From Hyphomicrobiales bacterium (lineage in GTDB: Bacteria; Pseudomonadota; Alphaproteobacteria; Rhizobiales; Rhizobiaceae), in assembly GCA_900468535.1 (NCBI GenBank), contig UBTY01000030.1, forward strand, positions 38,696-102,695: a stretch of DNA of 64,000 nucleotides. The letters run 5' to 3'. Below, in pieces: positions 43,747 through 53,096 of the stretch. Numbering within the stretch: the first letter of the stretch is position 1; each line of letters starts with the position of its first letter. The notes under the pieces were generated by a model that saw only the letters and a program-made list of their open reading frames with translations, made no database searches and was not told the DNA's origin. The position numbers were made by a program, and so were the translations under genes.

Positions 43747-44301
43747 TCAATTGGCGTCGGATGCGAATTCCTCGCAACCGGCGTTCGAAAGGAAGCTCTT
43801 CGCAGCAGCGTCGAAGCTCGATTGCGGCGCCACCGTTCTCAGAACGGCATAGCCCTCGGATCGCGCCGACTCCACGAGGATCGTCTTCTGCAATTCCGCA
43901 GGCAGAGCCTTGCGCAGCTCCGTCAGCTGGATCGGGCTCCCGATCAGGATATCGACGGCACCTCCCACCGAAGTCCGGTCGTTCATGCTGAAAATCTCGT
44001 TCGATGCCTCGTCGTAGAGGGCGATCGACCAGAAGGGCACGTTGCCCTTCGCGGTAAACCGTACCGGATTCTCCTCCGTATCGAAGGAACAAACGGCTGT
44101 GTGAACAAACGGGTCGTCGTTTGAGAGCCCGGCGGTGTCGTCGGTGCCGCTGAGCAGGTAGAAAGTATCGATATCGCCCTCGGAAGCCACCCGGGTCGCT
44201 GCGTCCTTGCCGGTGAAATGCGGCAGGGAGAGGATGATGACGAGGTGCAGAAGCGCGGCGCCGAAAAGGCCGGCGAGCAGTGCAAACAGGATCCTAAGCA
44301 T
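43747..44301 (-). CDS. DUF1254-domain protein, exported
   Basis: A 184-aa protein with an N-terminal membrane anchor (residues 3-24) and a periplasmic domain (DAATRVASEGDIDTFYLL, then DPFVHTAVCSFD and GNVPFWSIALYD). It belongs with the DUF1254/DUF1214 proteins. Its ATG overlaps the stop of the DUF1214 gene by 8 bp, so the two are translationally coupled. Confidence 0.78.
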   Translation of the reverse strand: MLRILFALLAGLFGAALLHLVIILSLPHFTGKDAATRVASEGDIDTFYLLSGTDDTAGLSNDDPFVHTAVCSFDTEENPVRFTAKGNVPFWSIALYDEASNEIFSMNDRTSVGGAVDILIGSPIQLTELRKALPAELQKTILVESARSEGYAVLRTVAPQSSFDAAAKSFLSNAGCEEFASDAN

Positions 44302-44881
44302 TGCCGCACCCGGTCTTCTGAAGCTTCGGCATGGCAAGATCGATGACGCCGGAGCTGCCGGCAGTCGGCGTGTCGAAAAGTGTCAGCACGAGTTGAAAGG
44401 TGCCGGCCGCGGGCACGGCCAGCCAGTTGCCCGGTCGTGCGCGAGACGAAATGTCGATCGTGAAGGTGCTGTCAGGACTGCGAAGCACGGTCCAGGAATT
44501 GAGCGCGCCGGGCAGGCCTGTCTGCAGCGAGGCGGGGCTGCCGCTATTGTCTGCTGTAAACAGCGTCCAGATGCGCGCCGCCGGCGTCTGTCCTGATATC
44601 CGGTAGCTACAGGACGCGTTCAGGCGTTCTCCATCGTCGTCGACCTTGGCGGTAAACATCAGCCCTTCCGCACTGCCGTAGAGCAACCGGCCGGCACGGG
44701 CGCGATGCGATTTGGCATAGGGGTCTGCGTCTTCGGTCTGCAACTGCGGGAAAGCTTCCCAAGCGCCAAGCTTGATGGCTCCGAAGCCGGCGGTGGCATC
44801 GAGCGCATAAAGGGATACCAGAATTCCGCCGCCAAAGGCGATCGTCAGGATCATCGCAATGAAAAGAGGAAATCGAAACAC
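44294..44881 (-). CDS. DUF1214-domain protein, exported
   Basis: A 195-aa protein with an N-terminal membrane segment (residues 5-27) and a periplasmic DUF1214 domain (YRISGQTPAARIWTLFTADN, then RPGNWLAVPAAGTFQLVLTLFDTP). It is the first gene of a pair with the DUF1254 protein; the two domains are fused in many other bacteria. The function is unknown. Confidence 0.82.
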   Translation of the reverse strand: MFRFPLFIAMILTIAFGGGILVSLYALDATAGFGAIKLGAWEAFPQLQTEDADPYAKSHRARAGRLLYGSAEGLMFTAKVDDDGERLNASCSYRISGQTPAARIWTLFTADNSGSPASLQTGLPGALNSWTVLRSPDSTFTIDISSRARPGNWLAVPAAGTFQLVLTLFDTPTAGSSGVIDLAMPKLQKTGCGNA

Positions 44882-44986
44882 TAGGCGCCTTTGATCAACA
44901 AATCAGTTGAAAGGGTTACCACTGATTCCGGCAGGGTGGAATGGCTCAGCTCTCCGCTGCGGCTGCACTTTTCCTTCGCTGGGATT

Positions 44987-47122
44987 TCACTCCGCGCTGG
45001 CGACCTTCTGCGTCACCAGCGGCGGGGCGCTTTTCAGTTTCTCGCCGAGATCCTTGAGGATGCGCGTCGACTCGACGGAAAGCATGCGCGGACGAACGAG
45101 CGGCGGCGGACTGCCTTCGGGCGGCTTGGCGGCGACCGTCTTCGGCGTCTTTTCCGGGGCGGGGGTCGGAACGCCCGGGATCTGCCTGAGCGTGATGCCT
45201 TGGTGGGCGTAGTCCATCGCGCGCTTGAATGTCATCGCCGGCAATGAGCCGCCGGTCATCTTGTTCGTCGAGGTATAGTCGTCATTCCCGAACCAGACGG
45301 CGGTGGTGTAGTTGCCGGTGAAGCCGATGAACCAGGCGTCGCGGTAGGCCTGGGTGGTGCCCGTCTTGCCGGCGGTGAGAATGCCGTTGTCGAGCGCTGC
45401 CTTTCGCGCGGTGCCGACATAGGGCACGCGCGACAGCATCTGGTTCATGTAGGCATCGGCCTGTTCCGACAGCACGCGCTTTGCCGGAGGCTCGTCCCGG
45501 TCGAAGTCGTAGAGTACGTCGCCGCCGTAATCGAGGATCTGCGTAATGCCGTGCCGGCGAGACTGCATGCCGCCGGCCGGGAAAACGGCGTAAGCGGTCG
45601 CCTGATCCATGACGGTCACTTCGGACGTGCCGATCGGGATCGTCACGTCGTCGCGAACAGGGGATTCCACGCCAAGGTTCTTCGCCATCGCGCGGATCGG
45701 CTGGATGCCGAACTTCTCCTTGGCGAGGCGCACTGGGATCGTGTTGATCGACTGCGCGATCGCGGTCGCCAATGTCACGCGACCGGCATAGCGGTTCTCG
45801 TAGTTGTGCGGGCTCCAGTTGCCCCAGTAGATCGGCGCATCCACGACGACGCTGTCGGGTGTCATGCCGTTTTCCATGGCAACGGAGTAAGTGTAGACCT
45901 TGAACGACGAGCCTGGCTGGCGCAGCGCCTTCGTGGCGCGGTTGAACTGGCTTTCGCCGTAGTCACGACCGCCGACCATGGCGCGCACCGCGCCGCCGTT
46001 CTCGATCATCACCATCGCGCCCTGCTTGGCGTGATAGCTCTCGCCATATTCCCGCAGCGAGGTTTCGACGGAATCTTCGGCGGCCCCCTGCAATCCCATG
46101 TCGATCGTCGTGCGGACGACGAGGGAGTGCTGGTGGAAGCGTGGCGAAAGCCGCATCACCTCGTCGAAGGCCCAGTCGAGAAAGAAGTCTGGTGATTCCA
46201 CTTCGTTGCGGTCAACGACGGTCGCCGGACTGCGGCGGGCGGCAATCACCTGGCCTTCGGTCATCATGCCGCTTTGGACGAGATTGGTCAGGACCTCGTT
46301 GGCGCGGCCGCGCGCGGCGGGCAGGTTGACGTGCGGAGCGTACTTCGCCGGCGCTTTGAAGAGGCCGGCGAGCATGGCGGATTCGGCAAGGTTCACATCG
46401 GTGATGTTCTTGCCGAAATAGAACTGCGCCGCCGCCGCCGCACCGAACGTGCCGCCGCCCATGTAGGCGCGGTCGAGATAGGTGGAGAGAATTTCCTTCT
46501 TCGACAGGTTGGCTTCGAGCCACAGTGCCAGGAATGCTTCGGTGATCTTGCGGTCGATCGATCGTTCGTTTGACAGGAAAAGGTTCTTGGCGAGCTGCTG
46601 CGTCAGCGTCGAACCACCCTGGACGACACCGCCGGCCTGGGCGTTGGTGACGATCGCGCGGAAGAGGCCGATCACGTCGATGCCGAAGTGGCTGAAGAAG
46701 CGGCGGTCTTCGGTCGCCAGTACCGATTTGATCAGACTGTCGGGTAGCTCGTCGATCGGCACCGAATTCTGATGGATGACGCCGCGATGGCCGATCACGT
46801 TGCCGTAGCGGTCGAGAAAGGTGACGGCGTAGTCGCCGCGATTGCGCCAATCTTCCTTGGTAGCCTCGAAGGCAGGCTGGGCAAGAGTGAGCATCAGGAC
46901 CGCGCCGACGGACCCCCAGGTCAGGCCTTCGCCGGCGAGTTCAAAGACGATGCGCTTCCAGCCGCGAACGCGGAAGCGGCGAAAGAAGATGGTGATGTCT
47001 TCCCAGATCTCTGCGGAGCGGAAACCGGCGTTCCAGATGGTGGAGTCGATCCAGGAATCGATCTTCAGCAGCAAGTGTCGTTTCTTGCGCGGCTGTTTTT
47101 CTGGATTGTCCGGATCCGTCAC
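44987..47122 (-). CDS. Class A penicillin-binding protein (PBP1A/1C type)
   Basis: A 711-aa bifunctional peptidoglycan synthase: cytoplasmic tail, one membrane segment (about residues 60-85), a GT51 glycosyltransferase domain with its signature EDRRFFSHFGID and TLTQQLAKNL, and a transpeptidase domain with PGSSFK (SxxK), SIN (SxN) and KTGT motifs. A Pro-rich C-terminal tail follows. It is a major cell-wall synthase; which of the rhizobial PBP1 paralogues it is cannot be settled here. Confidence 0.92.
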   Translation of the reverse strand: MTDPDNPEKQPRKKRHLLLKIDSWIDSTIWNAGFRSAEIWEDITIFFRRFRVRGWKRIVFELAGEGLTWGSVGAVLMLTLAQPAFEATKEDWRNRGDYAVTFLDRYGNVIGHRGVIHQNSVPIDELPDSLIKSVLATEDRRFFSHFGIDVIGLFRAIVTNAQAGGVVQGGSTLTQQLAKNLFLSNERSIDRKITEAFLALWLEANLSKKEILSTYLDRAYMGGGTFGAAAAAQFYFGKNITDVNLAESAMLAGLFKAPAKYAPHVNLPAARGRANEVLTNLVQSGMMTEGQVIAARRSPATVVDRNEVESPDFFLDWAFDEVMRLSPRFHQHSLVVRTTIDMGLQGAAEDSVETSLREYGESYHAKQGAMVMIENGGAVRAMVGGRDYGESQFNRATKALRQPGSSFKVYTYSVAMENGMTPDSVVVDAPIYWGNWSPHNYENRYAGRVTLATAIAQSINTIPVRLAKEKFGIQPIRAMAKNLGVESPVRDDVTIPIGTSEVTVMDQATAYAVFPAGGMQSRRHGITQILDYGGDVLYDFDRDEPPAKRVLSEQADAYMNQMLSRVPYVGTARKAALDNGILTAGKTGTTQAYRDAWFIGFTGNYTTAVWFGNDDYTSTNKMTGGSLPAMTFKRAMDYAHQGITLRQIPGVPTPAPEKTPKTVAAKPPEGSPPPLVRPRMLSVESTRILKDLGEKLKSAPPLVTQKVASAE

Positions 47123-47306
47123 GTCTTATATTCCCGCCCGATCAGTCACTTCGACGTCGGATAGCCTGATGTCGAACTATGGCAAATCTGCCGCCCGCAT
47201 CCGGGGGTAACCGGCGCATGATGAATCATTGGTTGATTTGCCTGCCAAGAACAAGAGAAATGGAAAGCTCTCACGTGATTTTGCGGGGAGCTGTTGCAAG
47301 AACGGA

Positions 47307-47798
47307 ATGATGGAAGACATACCCTTCTGGAAGACGAAGACGCTCGCCGAGATGACGACGACGGAATGGGAAAGCCTGTGCGACGGCTGTGGCCTCTGTT
47401 GTCTCAACAAGCTCGAGGAGTGGGATAGCGGCGACATCTATTTCACCTCGATCCGCTGCAAGCTCATGGATGGCGAGAGCTGTCGCTGTTCGAGCTACGA
47501 GAACCGCTGGGATTTCGTGCCGGATTGCGTCCAGCTCACCAAGGAAAACGTCGATGAGATCGCCTGGCTGCCGCCGACCTGCGGCTATCGGCTGATCAAC
47601 GAGGGCCGCGATCTCTACTGGTGGCATCCGCTGGTCTCGGGCGACCCCGAGACGGTGCATGTGGCCGGGATCTCGGCGCGCGGTCGCACCATCAACGAGA
47701 CCGAGGTCAAGGTCGACGACTTCGAGGACTATGTGGTGGACTGGCCGCTGACCGTCGGTGACGAGGCGCGGGCGCAGGAGCCCGAGGCGGCCAAGTGA
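47307..47798 (+). CDS. YcgN-family cysteine-cluster protein (UPF0260)
   Basis: A 163-aa protein with the cluster CDGCGLCC near the N terminus, then [17 protein letters not shown] and a final PPTCGYR, matching the YcgN/UPF0260 family. The eight or so cysteines suggest a metal or Fe-S site. The function is unknown. A second ATG three bases later is equally possible. Confidence 0.88.
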   Translation: MMEDIPFWKTKTLAEMTTTEWESLCDGCGLCCLNKLEEWDSGDIYFTSIRCKLMDGESCRCSSYENRWDFVPDCVQLTKENVDEIAWLPPTCGYRLINEGRDLYWWHPLVSGDPETVHVAGISARGRTINETEVKVDDFEDYVVDWPLTVGDEARAQEPEAAK

Positions 47799-47805
47799 TA
47801 TCGGC

Positions 47806-48351
47806 CTAGGCGGCAGCCTGAAGAAACCGGCTGAGTTCCTCGCGCACATAGTCTTCGACCGAGCCCTTCGGCTCGAAGCCCCACCAGAGCAGGCAGCCCT
47901 GCCACTGCGAGAGCATCAGCCGCCCGAGCGGCGGTTTGCCGAGGCATCGGTCGAGCGCTGCCGCGAGCGTCTTTCCCCAGGCCGCGCCCCGCGCTCGCAA
48001 GGCCGGGTCGCGCAGATCTTCCCTCAGCACCAGTAGGCCTTCCGCATAGGATGCGGCATCGTCGCCGTAGTCCCTGGAAAGTCCCGCAAGTAGCTCGATG
48101 GCGCCCTCGGGCGTTTCGGCAACGGACCGGATCAGCCGCGCCGTTTCCATGTCCAGCCGGTCCCAGGCCCGCAGCAGGCAGGCTCGCAGCATCGCCGCCT
48201 TGGTGGCGAAACGCTGCACCAGCGTCGAGCCGGAGAGGCCGCTGATTTTCGCCACGGCGCCGAAGGTCGCTGCACCCGGGCCTTCCGCATGCACAAGCCC
48301 GAGAACCATGTCGAGAAGCTGTTCGTCCGAAAGCGTGCGGGGGCGGGGCAT
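47806..48351 (-). CDS. TetR-family transcriptional regulator
   Basis: A 181-aa regulator with an N-terminal helix-turn-helix (residues 5-50, AVAKISGLSGSTLVQRFATKAAML) and an all-helical ligand domain. The ATG at 48351 has AGGAAAC upstream. The 28-bp palindrome in the region shared with the divergent SDR gene is its expected operator. Confidence 0.88.
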   Translation of the reverse strand: MPRPRTLSDEQLLDMVLGLVHAEGPGAATFGAVAKISGLSGSTLVQRFATKAAMLRACLLRAWDRLDMETARLIRSVAETPEGAIELLAGLSRDYGDDAASYAEGLLVLREDLRDPALRARGAAWGKTLAAALDRCLGKPPLGRLMLSQWQGCLLWWGFEPKGSVEDYVREELSRFLQAAA

Positions 48352-48375
48352 GAAGTTTCCTCTTGCGTTCGCGAT

Positions 48376-48403
48376 GAATATGAACGAACGTTCGTTTATA
48401 TTC
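48376..48403. promoter_or_regulatory. 28-bp palindrome, TetR operator
   Basis: A 28-bp palindrome with one mismatched pair, whose 14-bp centre is AACGAACGTTCGTT (48383-48396). It lies 25 bp from the TetR start and 52 bp from the SDR start, so it can block both divergent promoters. Confidence 0.85.
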
Positions 48404-48454
48404 AAGCGGAATGGTGAGACCCATCGAATGGGTTCCAGCGTGGAGGACAGTCAC

Positions 48455-49369
48455 GTGACAGCAGCGCTTTCAGGAAAGATCGCCCTCGTTGCCGGCGGCA
48501 CGCGCGGCGCCGGTCGCGGCATTGCCGTGGAACTCGGGGCCGCCGGCGCAACGGTCTACGTCACCGGCCGCACGACGCGGGCAACGCAATCGGAATATGG
48601 CCGCCCGGAGACGATTGAGGAAACGGCGGAAATGGTAACCGCTGCCGGTGGTGAGGGGATCGCGGTGCGCGTCGATCATACCGTGCCCGAAGAGGTCGAG
48701 GCATTGGTTGAGCGCATCCGTCGCGAACAGGGCCGGCTCGATATCCTGGTCAACGATATATGGGGCGGCGAACACCTCACCGAATGGAACAAGCCGGTAT
48801 GGGAGCACTCGCTGGACAAGGGCCTGCACATGCTGCGGCTGGCGATCGACACGCATCTGATCACAGCGCATTTCGCCCTTGCATTGATGATCGAACAGCC
48901 CGGCGGGCTGCTGGTGGAGCTGACCGACGGCACCGCCGAGTATAATGCCACCCACTATCGCCTCTGTCCGTACTATGACCTCGTGAAAACGGGCGTGATC
49001 CGCATGGCCTGGGCGCACGCCAAGGATCTCGCGCCGCATGGCGCCACCGCAGTGGCGCTGACACCGGGCTGGATGCGCTCGGAAATGATGCTCGACATCT
49101 TCGGCGTCACCGAGGAGACCTGGCGCGACGCGACAGCGGCGCAGCCGCATTTCGTGATCTCCGAGACGCCGCGCTTCACCGGCCGGGCAGTCGAAGCGCT
49201 TGCCGCCGATCCCGAGCGCGCCCGCTGGAACGGTCAGTCGCTATCGAGCGGCGGGCTCGCCAAGGTCTACGGCTTTGACGATATCGACGGCTCTCGGCCG
49301 GACTGCTGGCGCTACATGGACGAGGTGATGGAGGCAGGCAAACCCGCCGATGCCAGCGGCTATCGTTGA
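48455..49369 (+). CDS. SDR-family oxidoreductase
   Basis: A 304-aa short-chain dehydrogenase with the glycine-rich motif GGTRGAGRG at the N terminus and a ND-I-W-G-G segment in place of NNAG. The usual Tyr-Lys pair is seen only as YYDLVK, consistent with the active-site YxxxK. It is larger than a classical SDR and matches the group annotated as SDR family NAD(P)-dependent oxidoreductase in rhizobia. GTG 48455 is preferred because GGAGGA lies 7 nt upstream; ATG 48428 is the alternative. It is under the TetR palindrome. Confidence 0.85.
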   Translation: MTAALSGKIALVAGGTRGAGRGIAVELGAAGATVYVTGRTTRATQSEYGRPETIEETAEMVTAAGGEGIAVRVDHTVPEEVEALVERIRREQGRLDILVNDIWGGEHLTEWNKPVWEHSLDKGLHMLRLAIDTHLITAHFALALMIEQPGGLLVELTDGTAEYNATHYRLCPYYDLVKTGVIRMAWAHAKDLAPHGATAVALTPGWMRSEMMLDIFGVTEETWRDATAAQPHFVISETPRFTGRAVEALAADPERARWNGQSLSSGGLAKVYGFDDIDGSRPDCWRYMDEVMEAGKPADASGYR

Positions 49370-49375
49370 ATCGGA

Positions 49376-49729
49376 TTAGCCGGACGGGATGACAACGAAC
49401 TGCTTTTGCAGGGTTTTCGGCGCGGCGTTCTGCCATGACTTGCGCACCAGGCCCTGCACCAGTTCGTCGCTCGCCTTGCCGTAGAAGAGCCGCGTCGAGC
49501 CGCGCTGTCCCCATCCGCCCGGCACGGCAGCCGTATCGTCTGGCGCCACGGCGAGCGTCATATGCTGCTGGTCGGGCGTCAGCCGGACCACGCAATAGTC
49601 CTGGTCGGGCATCGTCAGGAATATCTTGCTGCGCACGCGAAAATCACGCGTGCCGTGATGAGCGCTCTCGACCGCCTCCGGCAGGCTAAGCGCAAAGGAA
49701 ACGAGTTCTTCCTGATCCATGCTCGGCAT
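49376..49729 (-). CDS. MmcQ/YjbR-family protein
   Basis: A 117-aa protein of the MmcQ/YjbR family with the CyaY-like fold: LSLPEAVESAHHGTRDFRVRSKIFLTM at the start, YCVVRLTPDQQ and the late WGQRGSTRLFYGKAS. Members have DNA-binding or unknown functions. A second ATG at 49720 is also possible. It converges with the SDR gene. Confidence 0.85.
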   Translation of the reverse strand: MPSMDQEELVSFALSLPEAVESAHHGTRDFRVRSKIFLTMPDQDYCVVRLTPDQQHMTLAVAPDDTAAVPGGWGQRGSTRLFYGKASDELVQGLVRKSWQNAAPKTLQKQFVVIPSG

Positions 49730-49804
49730 TTTAGCATAGCCTTATTCGATGGCACCAATCAGAAAAATTCAAGCCTCGGGCATCGGCACGGCTAGAAAAA
49801 ATCG

Positions 49805-49957
49805 AATATAGGAAAATAATCCTTGACGGCGTGACGGTGGTTTGATAGGGTTATGGCATAGTCGGAAAGTTGCGAACGGAGAGGTTCGCTGAAGCGGCCG
49901 AGCTTGTTTTGCGGGCCACGACCAAAGCATCGCGACGCCCTCACGGGCAAATAATTT
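49805..49957 (+). ncRNA. Possible small RNA
   Basis: A perfect CTTGAC -35 element is followed 17 nt later by ATAGGG, and the sequence behind it can form CGAAC-ggagag-GTTCG (around 49873-49890) and further stems. A short GCCC-tcac-GGGC hairpin with an AT-rich tail at 49934-49957 could end the transcript. The -10 element is weak and nothing is conserved to my knowledge, so this is a low-confidence candidate. Confidence 0.2.
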
Positions 49958-49958
49958 C

Positions 49959-50783
49959 CTAGCCCTGCGCTGTTGTCGGTCCAAGGAGTGAATGCGAGAA
50001 GGCGGATATGTTCTCGCCCTCCAGAAAATAATCGCGGCGTTCTCTCGTCAGGACCGAAAAGATTGAGTGGGCTGTGCCATGCCAGTTGGCGAGGAAATCA
50101 TGTGATTCAAAGACGATGAGAGGAGTTTGAGCGACCCAATCGGTATTGCTTCGAAACAAACTGATTTCGCTCCCCTCGATGTCGATCTTGACAATGAATG
50201 GTTTCCCGTCGGGAACAGATGGGAGGAGGCCGGGTATGGTTTGCGCTTCGATCTCTCCGCATGCGCTTTCGACCGTCTGCCAGGCCCAGGAGCCGTAGCC
50301 CGGGTCGTGAAGCGTGATGCGTCCGGGTTGATCGGATATGGCGGCATTGATGGGACGGATGTTCGGGCGATTCTCGGCATTCCGGCACAGCACGGCGTAG
50401 TTCGCTGGTTCCGGCTCTACGGCAAGTATGACGGCGCGTGGAAACAGCTGGGAATACCAGATGGAAGCCAATCCGGAGTTTGCACCGCAGTCGACGATGA
50501 CGGGCGTTCCTCCGTCGCTGAGGATGCTCTGATAGTGGTGGTTTAGAGCCTCGGCGTGCGCCGTGCTTTCTATGTAATATTCCTTGTCCATGAAGACTTG
50601 CATGAAAATCTCCCAGTCCGTCGATTTGAGGCGCAGGGAAATATCGCCATCGACACCTGGTATGCGGATCTTCCTGATTTCCGCAACGTCGCGCGTGGTC
50701 TGCCGGGTAAAGTAGACGGCGAGCGCTGCCTGTAGGCCAAAATGCCTTATCAAGGTGCTCAGCGTTTGAAAGTGCCACAGCAT
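49959..50783 (-). CDS. FkbM-family methyltransferase
   Basis: A 274-aa SAM-dependent methyltransferase: the SAM loop VIVDCGANSGLASIWYSQLFP at about 95-115, a later VEPEPANY and the FkbM core KIDIEGSE. The start is taken at ATG 50783, since the sequence before it is AT-rich and not conserved; ATG 50912 would add 43 residues. GC content in the first half is lower than around it, a hint of horizontal origin. It probably methylates a cell-surface polysaccharide. Confidence 0.78.
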   Translation of the reverse strand: MLWHFQTLSTLIRHFGLQAALAVYFTRQTTRDVAEIRKIRIPGVDGDISLRLKSTDWEIFMQVFMDKEYYIESTAHAEALNHHYQSILSDGGTPVIVDCGANSGLASIWYSQLFPRAVILAVEPEPANYAVLCRNAENRPNIRPINAAISDQPGRITLHDPGYGSWAWQTVESACGEIEAQTIPGLLPSVPDGKPFIVKIDIEGSEISLFRSNTDWVAQTPLIVFESHDFLANWHGTAHSIFSVLTRERRDYFLEGENISAFSHSLLGPTTAQG

Positions 50784-51057
50784 CAACGAGACCTGCTGAT
50801 CTAAGTATTGAAGATAGTATAGATGAAATAGCGAAGGCGATATTGGGCAAAGATAGCTTATAGCGGTAGTTATTGCAGAGCTATGATCGCTATCTGCCTG
50901 CTTTCTATTCATAACGCAGCGGCTTCGATCACGAATTCGCTCTCCATAACGACCGAATGAAGATCTTTGCGATTCCTTCGCCACGATCTTCTTGGATGCT
51001 CGCTCGCGGTGACTCGATCAGCCTGGAATAGGGCTTGCGGCCAAAGAGGTTTCAACG

Positions 51058-51618
51058 ATGGAAGTCGAGAGTTTCATGCCCGAGCTGTATGGCTTGTGGC
51101 AGCAGACGCGCGCCTATGGCTGCGGCGTCGCGGCAGAGGCCAGTCAAGCTGTCGTCGAGGAATATTTTCTTGAGACGAAATCCGGTGCGAGCGCCTCGCC
51201 GGAAGATCTGCGGGTGCTTCTGAACGAGATGACCGCGGAGATGCGCGAGCAGTTTGCGGCCTTCCGCGAGTTGCGCAGATCAGCGGAGGCCGCAGCATCG
51301 GCAAGTGGTGAGGAGGTGGCGGCAAAACTTGCTCGCGCCGATCTCAAGGCCGCGACCGATGCCATGTCGCTGATCGTGCGCACGCTCGAAAAAATCGACC
51401 AGCTTCAACGCCAGTTCGCGCGGGATCGGGAACTGGCGATCGAGGATCACGAGACGGCGATGGGGCTGGACGATGCGAAGACGCGCTTTCTCAAACGCAT
51501 CGAAGAACGTGCGACAGAGCGCGCCCGGCAGCTGTTTGAAGATTGGCGGCAAAACGGCCCTCCCGCAGTCGATGAAGACCAGGCCGCCAGGGCGACCCGC
51601 GAAGCCGAGCCGGGCTGA
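51058..51618 (+). CDS. Coiled-coil protein, candidate GTA small terminase
   Basis: A 186-aa hydrophilic protein, Glu/Ala/Arg-rich and helical, with likely coiled coils (about residues 55-100 and 105-165). Its position directly upstream of the large terminase, with overlapping coding regions, is that of the small terminase (TerS, RcGTA g1) in gene transfer agents. Sequence similarity to known TerS proteins is not evident by eye. The start ATG 51058 is followed by a plausible N terminus, but no clear Shine-Dalgarno is present. Confidence 0.55.
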   Translation: MEVESFMPELYGLWQQTRAYGCGVAAEASQAVVEEYFLETKSGASASPEDLRVLLNEMTAEMREQFAAFRELRRSAEAAASASGEEVAAKLARADLKAATDAMSLIVRTLEKIDQLQRQFARDRELAIEDHETAMGLDDAKTRFLKRIEERATERARQLFEDWRQNGPPAVDEDQAARATREAEPG

Positions 51619-53083
51619 ATGCCTGGCCGCGCGTGCGGATGAACGGCGGGCGGCACGGTTGCTGGCGCGGCATGAGCAAAGGATGGCAGGCATCGTGGCG
51701 CAACATTCGCAGGTGCGGCAGGCGATGGCGGCAATCGCTGCAACCACCGACGCGCTGTTCAACGGAGTTGCCCGGCCGCAGCCGGCGGCGCCAAATGAAG
51801 AGCCCGTCATTTCGCTCGATGCGGCGATTGCGCCCGAGGTTTTCGCCGAGCAATACGATCTCTGGAAAACCTTGGGCGGCCTGTGGGAGTTCAACGCCCG
51901 CTCAGAGCAGCTGCCGCCTTCCGGCGACTGGCGTACGTGGCTGGTGCTTGGCGGCCGTGGGTGCGGCAAGACGCGGGCAGGCGCGGAATGGGTCCATGCG
52001 ATCGCCAGCGCCGGGCAGCGATCCGATCTGCGGATCGCCTTGGTCGCCGAAACGCTCGGAGATGCGCGCGAAGTGATGATCGATGGCGTTTCCGGAATCT
52101 GTCGCATAGCGCGGCGGCGATGTCCGGAATTTGAGGTTTCGCGCCGCAGGCTTGTCTGGCCGAGTGGCGCCGTCGCTCAGATCTTCTCGTCCGAGGACCC
52201 GGAAAGCCTGCGCGGCCCGCAGTTTCATTTTGCCTGGTGCGACGAGTTGGCGAAATGGAAGCACGGGCAGGAGACCTGGGACATGCTGCAGTTCGGCCTG
52301 CGCTTAGGCACTCATCCGCGCCAGCTGGTGACGACAACGCCGCGCCCCGTGCCGCTGCTGAAGCAACTGATCGCCGACACCGGCACCCGGCTGACACGGA
52401 TGAGCACATTTGCCAATGCGGCCAATCTGGCGCCGGGCTTCATCGATGCACTGGCGCACCGCTATGGCGGCACGCGGCTCGGGCGCCAGGAGCTCGACGG
52501 CGAACTGATCGAGGATCGCGACGACGCGTTGTGGCGGCGCGAGATGATCGAGACGGCCACGATCCGCTTCGCCGGCGAGATCAGGCGGATCGTCATCGCC
52601 GTCGATCCGCCGGCTGCTGCTGGTGTGAGTTCCTGTTGCGGCATCGTCGTGGCGGGATTGGAGTCATCGGGACGCGCAGTGGTGCTTGCCGATTGCTCGG
52701 TCGAAGGCGAGAGCCCGGCCGGCTGGGCAGGCGCAGTGGTGCGGGCCTATCGACGCTTTTCGGCGGATCGGGTGGTGGCGGAAATCAACCAGGGTGGCGA
52801 CATGGTGACATCGATGCTGAAGAGCATCGACGAGAGCCTGCCGGTCTCGACCGTGCGTGCGACGCGCGGTAAGTATCTCAGGGCCGAACCGGTCGCGGCA
52901 CTCTACGAGCAGGGGCGGGTTGCCCATGCCGGGCGTTTCGTCGCGCTGGAGGACCAGATGTGCGACTTCGGTCCGGATGGACTTTCATCCGGCCGTTCGC
53001 CCGACCGGCTGGATGCGCTGGTCTGGGCGTTGACGGCACTGATGCTGGAGGGAAATGGAGAACCCCGGGTGAGGGGTATCTGA
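51572..53083 (+). CDS. terL: Phage-type terminase large subunit (GTA g2-like)
   Basis: A 503-aa DNA-packaging motor: ATPase with Walker A GGRGCGKT at 127-134, Walker B in FHFAWCDELAKW, and a C-terminal nuclease domain whose acidic residues begin at VIAVDPP and end at the SPDRLDALVWALTA segment. It is of the type found in alphaproteobacterial gene transfer agents. The start is uncertain: ATG 51572 overlaps the preceding gene by 47 bp; a downstream ATG is possible. Confidence 0.9.
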   Translation: MKTRPPGRPAKPSRAECLAARADERRAARLLARHEQRMAGIVAQHSQVRQAMAAIAATTDALFNGVARPQPAAPNEEPVISLDAAIAPEVFAEQYDLWKTLGGLWEFNARSEQLPPSGDWRTWLVLGGRGCGKTRAGAEWVHAIASAGQRSDLRIALVAETLGDAREVMIDGVSGICRIARRRCPEFEVSRRRLVWPSGAVAQIFSSEDPESLRGPQFHFAWCDELAKWKHGQETWDMLQFGLRLGTHPRQLVTTTPRPVPLLKQLIADTGTRLTRMSTFANAANLAPGFIDALAHRYGGTRLGRQELDGELIEDRDDALWRREMIETATIRFAGEIRRIVIAVDPPAAAGVSSCCGIVVAGLESSGRAVVLADCSVEGESPAGWAGAVVRAYRRFSADRVVAEINQGGDMVTSMLKSIDESLPVSTVRATRGKYLRAEPVAALYEQGRVAHAGRFVALEDQMCDFGPDGLSSGRSPDRLDALVWALTALMLEGNGEPRVRGI

Positions 53084-53096
53084 AGGACGGATTGGA

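Noticed and set aside
49870..49930. tRNA-Ser-like start (GGAGAGGTTCGC...GGCCGAG)
   Set aside because: No acceptor-stem partner, no anticodon arm and no TTCGA loop at the proper distance.
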